DNA from: Psychrobacillus sp. OK032
GTDB lineage: Bacteria; Bacillota; Bacilli; Bacillales_A; Planococcaceae
DNA length: 64,000 nucleotides
Assembly (NCBI RefSeq): GCF_900111345.1
Contig: NZ_FOGY01000003.1
Location: forward strand, 310,001 to 374,000
Direction of reading: 5' to 3'
Under the pieces are notes generated by a model. The model was not told the origin of the DNA. It saw only the letters and a program-made list of their open reading frames with translations, and did not search any database. How positions within the stretch are numbered: position 1 is the stretch's first letter; every line of letters starts with the position of its first letter. The translations under genes were made by a program, and so were the position numbers. This document shows, piece by piece, positions 59,281 to 64,000 of this stretch.

Positions 59281-61521
59281 ATGAAGAAGAATGCCATTAA
59301 ATTAGTAGTTTCTACAGCAGTTGCGGCATCTGCAATTGTGGTAACATCACCAAATCAACAAGTGGATGCAGCAACAAATATTGACCAATTAATGACCAAT
59401 GTTCAAAATGCAAGTACTGTATTAAAATGGGCAATTTCTGTGGAAGGTTCAGCGGATGGAGTAACACAGCCATGGACTCAATACAATAAAGCAAAAACTG
59501 CGATTGCAGAAGCGGAAGTGGAGATAAAGAAATTAAGCTTTTCGGATCAATTAACGTATGAGGCTCGATTGACAGATCCTAAGACACAAATGAAACGAGC
59601 CCAAGGGTATCTCGATGCAATTACAGCAAGTGCAAAGATTAATGGAAAAACGAGTACACTTTCTGCTGCAGTAAATGAAAATAACTTAGACAAAGTGGAA
59701 AAAGCATATCACGAAATGACCGCGGAATTCCGTAAACAAACAATTTTGTTAGATCGTGTATATGGCCAATCGACTCGTGATAAAATTCGTAATGCAGTTA
59801 AAGGTCCTGCTGAGAAATTAATAAATGAAATAAAAAATGATGTGACAGTGCATATGTTAACAAAGGCTGCGATTGAAGATATTCGTGTATCGAAACATAC
59901 GGAAGCAGCTTGGAAAATTAACGAAGCACAAGCAATTCTCAATGCAAACGTGTTGAAGTGGGAAAGTACTCTCCAAAAAAATGTGAATACTGTTGCAAAT
60001 TCTTTACCGATTCAAATTGCGTCGATTTCGCGAATAGATAATACGACTGTATCCGTTAAATTGAATAGGGCTGTTTCATCTATTCGAGCTACTGACTTTA
60101 CAATTGATAATGCTTTATCTGTAACAAATACAACATTAAGTAAAGATGGATTAACGGCGACGTTAACTACTTCGGCTCAAACACCTGGTATTAAATATAC
60201 AGTGAAATATAAAGGTAGCTCCTCTAGCTTTACTGTTCCAGGAAGTGTTGTACCAATTCAAATAGGAGACACTACGACTCAACATAGAGAAACATCTGAA
60301 GTTCTTGCAATTTCCGCTACTTTTGCAGGTTCTAATACAGTACGAGTTGACATTCCCGCTGGTGTGAAGTTATTAACAATAAATGGCATCGAGAACATAA
60401 TCTCTGGGGCAAAAAATGTAAATGTTGTACCGGATAAAAATGGCAAGGTTACGATTACATTTACTGCGAAAGATGTGAATACCACTGCCATTGATAAGAC
60501 AATTTCTTTCAACGAAATAGTAAATAAAAAAGTAGTAGATACGCTAACTTCAGCTAAAATAAATTTTTATGCACCTGCAAAAGCAGGATCAATGACAAAT
60601 AAAAAAATACATTATGTAGATATCAATAACAACTACTTTGTTACATCTGATGGACTTAAATATAAACTAAAGGGTTCTAGTGACACATACCGAAATGAAG
60701 GAATTGTAGTTTCTTATGATAGTTTCAAATCCGCTTTAGATATTGAAGATACCGTTAGTGGAACATATCACCCTACAAATGCTTCTTCTTTCAATATCAC
60801 ACAAAACCATTATTCTGTTGGTTTATCTATCGACTCGAAATTTGCACGTAAATCAGGAACTGCTGGATATCGCATGATTGGGAAAGAAATAGAATTGGTG
60901 GGAACAGGTCAACCGAACTATGAAGTGTTCTTTTTCAAAAATGGTGCTTATCTTGCAAAAGTAAAAATGAGCTCTACTGGTACATGGAAATACAAAACAA
61001 CCGTTAAGCAAAATGATATAACGGATTTTACCATGATCCAACAACCAGCTGGAAAAGCTACTCCTTCAACTAGTGATTGGAACGGAACAACACTAAGAGT
61101 AGTAGAAGGTCCATTTGATCTCGCTTCTGTAACTGTGGGAAATGGTAAAGAAGAAGATATATCAAATAAAGAAGTAACATTCACAATCGCTCCAATAACA
61201 CGTGCAAATGGAACAACAGTTGCTCAAGACCAAGCTATTCTTTCTAAAAAAGCCTCTATTACAGTAGCAGATGCAGATGGAACCCAAGTTCAATTTACAA
61301 ACAATGAAAACGGTACACTCTTCACTACAACAACAAAAGGCTTTAAAATCAAGTTTGGACCGACTGTCGACAATAAGCTTGCCGGCACCGTTATTAAAAA
61401 AGGAAAAGATGATAATAAAACATTAGATGGTCCACTAGATGTCCTTGCAATTGACGGTGTTTCTAATGAGTATGGTTTTATCTTAAAAGTGAACAAAGGA
61501 TTCCAAATCAAGGGATACTAA
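59281..61521 (+). CDS. S-layer-like protein, SbsC-type (second paralogue)
   Basis: A 746-residue paralogue of the preceding protein with a signal peptide (about 1-30, cut after VDA). The N-terminal helical domain has AYHEMTAEFRKQTILLDRVYG, closely matching the first copy. The central beta domains have diverged much more. It ends GFILKVNKGFQIKGY, like the first copy's C-terminus. Codon bias is weaker than in the first gene, so expression is probably lower or conditional. GAAGGGGAG precedes the ATG. Confidence 0.85.
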   Translation: MKKNAIKLVVSTAVAASAIVVTSPNQQVDAATNIDQLMTNVQNASTVLKWAISVEGSADGVTQPWTQYNKAKTAIAEAEVEIKKLSFSDQLTYEARLTDPKTQMKRAQGYLDAITASAKINGKTSTLSAAVNENNLDKVEKAYHEMTAEFRKQTILLDRVYGQSTRDKIRNAVKGPAEKLINEIKNDVTVHMLTKAAIEDIRVSKHTEAAWKINEAQAILNANVLKWESTLQKNVNTVANSLPIQIASISRIDNTTVSVKLNRAVSSIRATDFTIDNALSVTNTTLSKDGLTATLTTSAQTPGIKYTVKYKGSSSSFTVPGSVVPIQIGDTTTQHRETSEVLAISATFAGSNTVRVDIPAGVKLLTINGIENIISGAKNVNVVPDKNGKVTITFTAKDVNTTAIDKTISFNEIVNKKVVDTLTSAKINFYAPAKAGSMTNKKIHYVDINNNYFVTSDGLKYKLKGSSDTYRNEGIVVSYDSFKSALDIEDTVSGTYHPTNASSFNITQNHYSVGLSIDSKFARKSGTAGYRMIGKEIELVGTGQPNYEVFFFKNGAYLAKVKMSSTGTWKYKTTVKQNDITDFTMIQQPAGKATPSTSDWNGTTLRVVEGPFDLASVTVGNGKEEDISNKEVTFTIAPITRANGTTVAQDQAILSKKASITVADADGTQVQFTNNENGTLFTTTTKGFKIKFGPTVDNKLAGTVIKKGKDDNKTLDGPLDVLAIDGVSNEYGFILKVNKGFQIKGY

Positions 61522-61536
61522 CTAAACAGAACTAAC

Positions 61537-61568
61537 AAAGCCGTTAAAGGGTACCCTTTAACGGCTTT
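61537..61568. terminator. Perfect 32-bp palindrome terminator
   Basis: AAAGCCGTTAAAGGGT meets its exact inverse ACCCTTTAACGGCTTT with no spacer. Followed by AATT only, so the trailing T of the stem itself acts as the tail. 61569-61769 holds no gene. Confidence 0.8.
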
Positions 61569-61769
61569 AATTCTGAATTCCGCAATCTTTATCGAATGCT
61601 ACATTAGAGGGAGATATGCTAATTTAGGAAAGAGAAGAAAGAGGATGAATTTGGCGAGATAATCATTACTTGGAAAAATTGAAGAAAGCTATTCATGATA
61701 GACTTATTTATAGAAAGACTCCACTGGATTAAAACCTGGATACATATTAGTAAAGGAAGAACTCAAATT

Positions 61770-64000
61770 ATGAGAAATAAAGTCTTAAAAATAGCATGTT
61801 CAATTGCCATAGCCGCATTTATTAAATCACCTGCGCAACAAGCTAAAGCGGCAACGAATACAAATCAATTAGTAACAGATGCACAAAATGCCGGCACCAT
61901 ATTAAAATGGGCAATTTCAGTAGAAGGATCTGCTGATTATAAAACTCGCCCATATAATCAATATAATACTGCGAAGAAAGCTATTAAAGTAGCAGAGATG
62001 GCAGCTACAAAGCTTTCACATTCTGAAAAATTAAGTATTCAAGCTAGACTAGTAGAACCTAAAACACATGTAAAACGTGCACAGGCATATATCGATGCCA
62101 TTACATCAAGTGAAAAAATTATCAATTTAACAAACAATCTTCGAGAAGCAATAGATTCTACGGATCTTGATAAAGTGGAAGTCACTTATCACACAGCAAC
62201 TGCTGAATATCGTAAGCAAGTAATACTACTGGACCGAGTCTATGGACAATCTACTAGAAATGGAATTCGTAATGCGGTAAAACCTGCTATGGAAAAGTTA
62301 ATAGAGCAAGTTAAATATGATGTAACGGTGAAAATGTATCTAGAGAAAGCTTCTCAATTTATTAAAGAGAACAATCTAGCAGAAGGAGCCGCTGAATTAG
62401 AGAAAGCTAATTATTACTTAACTTTTAATGCTGCGAAATTCACTTTCAGAACTCAATTAGAGAAAAGTTATACGGACATAGAAGCTTCTTTACCATTACA
62501 ACCACTTGCGGTATCTTCTGACGGACAAAACATGGTGATTGTTCATTTTTCAAAAGAATATTCTATACCACTAGCTGGTTTAGAAGCTGGACAGTTTAAA
62601 ATTTCAGGAGAAACTGTACAAGACGCTAAATTATCAGAAGACAAAAAGTTAGTAATTCTGACAACTTCTGATCTTAATTCGTCTACCAATTACATGGTCA
62701 CTTGGAAAGACCATAAGATGAAATTTGCAACAGAAGCGGTTGTTGATACTACAGGTATTATATTATTTGATACAAATGATTCTTATTTGGAAACCTCCAA
62801 TAATCATATATACCGAGCAAATTTAACTAACTTGGATGGATCTCCATATGTTGGCCGTGTACGGATAAACTTATCAGAAGCAAACACTACTACTGAAACT
62901 ACTTCTACAACTGCAGTGATCACTTCTGCAAATGGTCATATAGGAAATGCAGGGCAAGAATTGACCGTTTACACAGATCAAAACGGAAACTTAACTTTTA
63001 TCATTGCAACAGCTGACGCAACTTCAGCTACCTTTGTACAACCGACTATCCAAAAGCTTGATGGAAATCAAAAGAGTAAAAAAGCACCAATGACTCATTT
63101 TTTCCAGTTGCAAAATAGTAGTGATTTTTATGAGTTAAGTATCGTGGATCCATATATATACACTGAGGATAACTATATATTTACCGGTGGTTTCAAATAC
63201 AAATGGGATGCCAATGACCTATTTTTCATTCATGGACAACGTGTATCACAAGAAGTATTCGAAACAGCACTATCTAATGGTGACTCTGTGACAGCTGGCT
63301 ATGAAATAAAACCAGAAAACATTTCTACTTGGAATATAACAAGTGAAGTAACAAAAGCTGCTAAATTGGAGATTACGAATCCGGCGCATACACCTGTGAC
63401 ATACGATGGTTCTAGCTATATTATAAGTGGTACTGCTCAAGCAGGTTATACTGTACATGTATACCGTAACGGTGTATTCATTGGTACAGCTAAGGTAGAT
63501 GAAAATGGAGAATGGACTGTTGGTTCGATTAGCATATTGCAAAACGAAGCGAATAAATTTGAAGCATATCAATATGCCCCTGGTAAAGACGGAAATAATG
63601 GGGTAGGATCAGAAAATCCAACTAATCCAGCTACAGCGACAATCAACGAAGGTGCTTTCGCTTCAACTGAGATTACTCTAAATGATAACAATGATAATGG
63701 TTTATCCATTTTCGATACTTTAGATTTTACATTCATTAATCCTTCATATGGAAATGAATTTAAGAAAGCCTTAACAGGTACGGTAACCATAAATGACGGT
63801 TTTGGTAGAAATGCTGTAGTTAAAGTGGAGTATATAGATGGTGATACACTTGAAGTTGTTGAGTTTGTTTCAGTAGAACCTGAATTTACTCATCATTCGT
63901 CTACGCTTATTATTATAGCTACTTCTGGAATAGTAAACCAAGACCAACTTGCATATAACGCAACTAAATCAAATTCTAATGGACCGGTTATAATAGGCAC
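61770..64000 (+). CDS. S-layer-like protein, SbsC-type (third paralogue, cut by window end)
   Basis: Opens at ATG 61770 after AAAGGAAG and stays open to the end of the window (743 complete codons). Signal peptide about 1-27 (cut after AKA). The helical domain has TYHTATAEYRKQVILLDRVYG and QSTRNGIRNAV, again SbsC-like. Then come Ig-like beta domains including ISGTAQAGYTVHVYRNGVFI. It is already as long as the first two copies, with no sign of its end, so the full protein is longer. It is the most divergent of the three in the centre. Confidence 0.82.
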   Translation, partial: MRNKVLKIACSIAIAAFIKSPAQQAKAATNTNQLVTDAQNAGTILKWAISVEGSADYKTRPYNQYNTAKKAIKVAEMAATKLSHSEKLSIQARLVEPKTHVKRAQAYIDAITSSEKIINLTNNLREAIDSTDLDKVEVTYHTATAEYRKQVILLDRVYGQSTRNGIRNAVKPAMEKLIEQVKYDVTVKMYLEKASQFIKENNLAEGAAELEKANYYLTFNAAKFTFRTQLEKSYTDIEASLPLQPLAVSSDGQNMVIVHFSKEYSIPLAGLEAGQFKISGETVQDAKLSEDKKLVILTTSDLNSSTNYMVTWKDHKMKFATEAVVDTTGIILFDTNDSYLETSNNHIYRANLTNLDGSPYVGRVRINLSEANTTTETTSTTAVITSANGHIGNAGQELTVYTDQNGNLTFIIATADATSATFVQPTIQKLDGNQKSKKAPMTHFFQLQNSSDFYELSIVDPYIYTEDNYIFTGGFKYKWDANDLFFIHGQRVSQEVFETALSNGDSVTAGYEIKPENISTWNITSEVTKAAKLEITNPAHTPVTYDGSSYIISGTAQAGYTVHVYRNGVFIGTAKVDENGEWTVGSISILQNEANKFEAYQYAPGKDGNNGVGSENPTNPATATINEGAFASTEITLNDNNDNGLSIFDTLDFTFINPSYGNEFKKALTGTVTINDGFGRNAVVKVEYIDGDTLEVVEFVSVEPEFTHHSSTLIIIATSGIVNQDQLAYNATKSNSNGPVIIG

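Overview
The window is a 64 kb piece of a low-GC, endospore-forming, flagellated Gram-positive chromosome. Gene order from rho through rpmE, tdk, prfA, prmC, spoIIR, ywlC-ywlG, glyA, upp, the atp operon, murAA, spoIID, spoIIQ, spoIIID, mbl, flhO-flhP, fabZ, ywpF, ssb and ywqA-ywqB follows the classical Bacillus subtilis layout. The SbsC-like S-layer genes and the types of intergenic repeat point to Bacillales, probably Planococcaceae (Psychrobacillus/Lysinibacillus-like). The genus is an inference.

Layout. 1-9.5 kb: end of rho, ribosomal protein L31, thymidine kinase, release factor 1 with its methylase, sporulation signal SpoIIR, the Sua5 tRNA-modification enzyme, a small MntP-like exporter, the arginine phosphatase YwlE, a chemoreceptor, RpiB and YwlG. 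9.5-21.3 kb: glyA, upp, the complete F1Fo ATP synthase operon, ywzB and murAA. 21.7-30 kb: spoIID-spoIIQ-spoIIID, mbl, two flagellar rod/hook genes, fabZ, a lipoprotein, ywpF and ssb. 30-35 kb: a minus-strand SNF2 helicase/SWIM-protein pair and an XRE regulator. 35-45 kb: accessory genes, including an S41 protease/membrane protein/fusion-protein operon, a DMT exporter and a SigI-RsgI module with a secreted charged protein. 45-49.4 kb: argCJBD. 50-55.5 kb: small unknown proteins, a NERD nuclease-like protein, a cupin regulator and a polar amino-acid ABC transporter. 56.6-64 kb: three tandem SbsC-like S-layer genes, the last cut by the window end. No tRNA, rRNA, CRISPR array, prophage or transposase was recognised.

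The most unusual structure is a family of intergenic arrays at six loci (about 10.85, 21.4, 42.3, 45.05, 49.47 and 52.1 kb). Each basic unit is five copies of a GAACGCGACAAA-like motif at an almost invariant 21-bp period, starting with a GAGACA copy. All ten complete units lie on the + strand, and all six loci come directly after intrinsic terminators of + strand genes. The strand is C/A-rich and almost free of T. At two loci the whole unit plus a terminator-like hairpin repeats with an exact 164-bp period. This could be a rut-like backup terminator, a helically phased protein-binding array, or a non-autonomous repeat; the sequence alone does not decide.

Two other intergenic repeat families are interspersed: palindromic elements with perfect terminal inverted repeats (800-912, 1751-1926, 35846-36252) and the AAAAGCGGAAGCGCC-type repeats around flhO-flhP, ywpF and ywqB. 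Two decayed genes were also found: a sodium/solute symporter tail and a possible ROK kinase tail.
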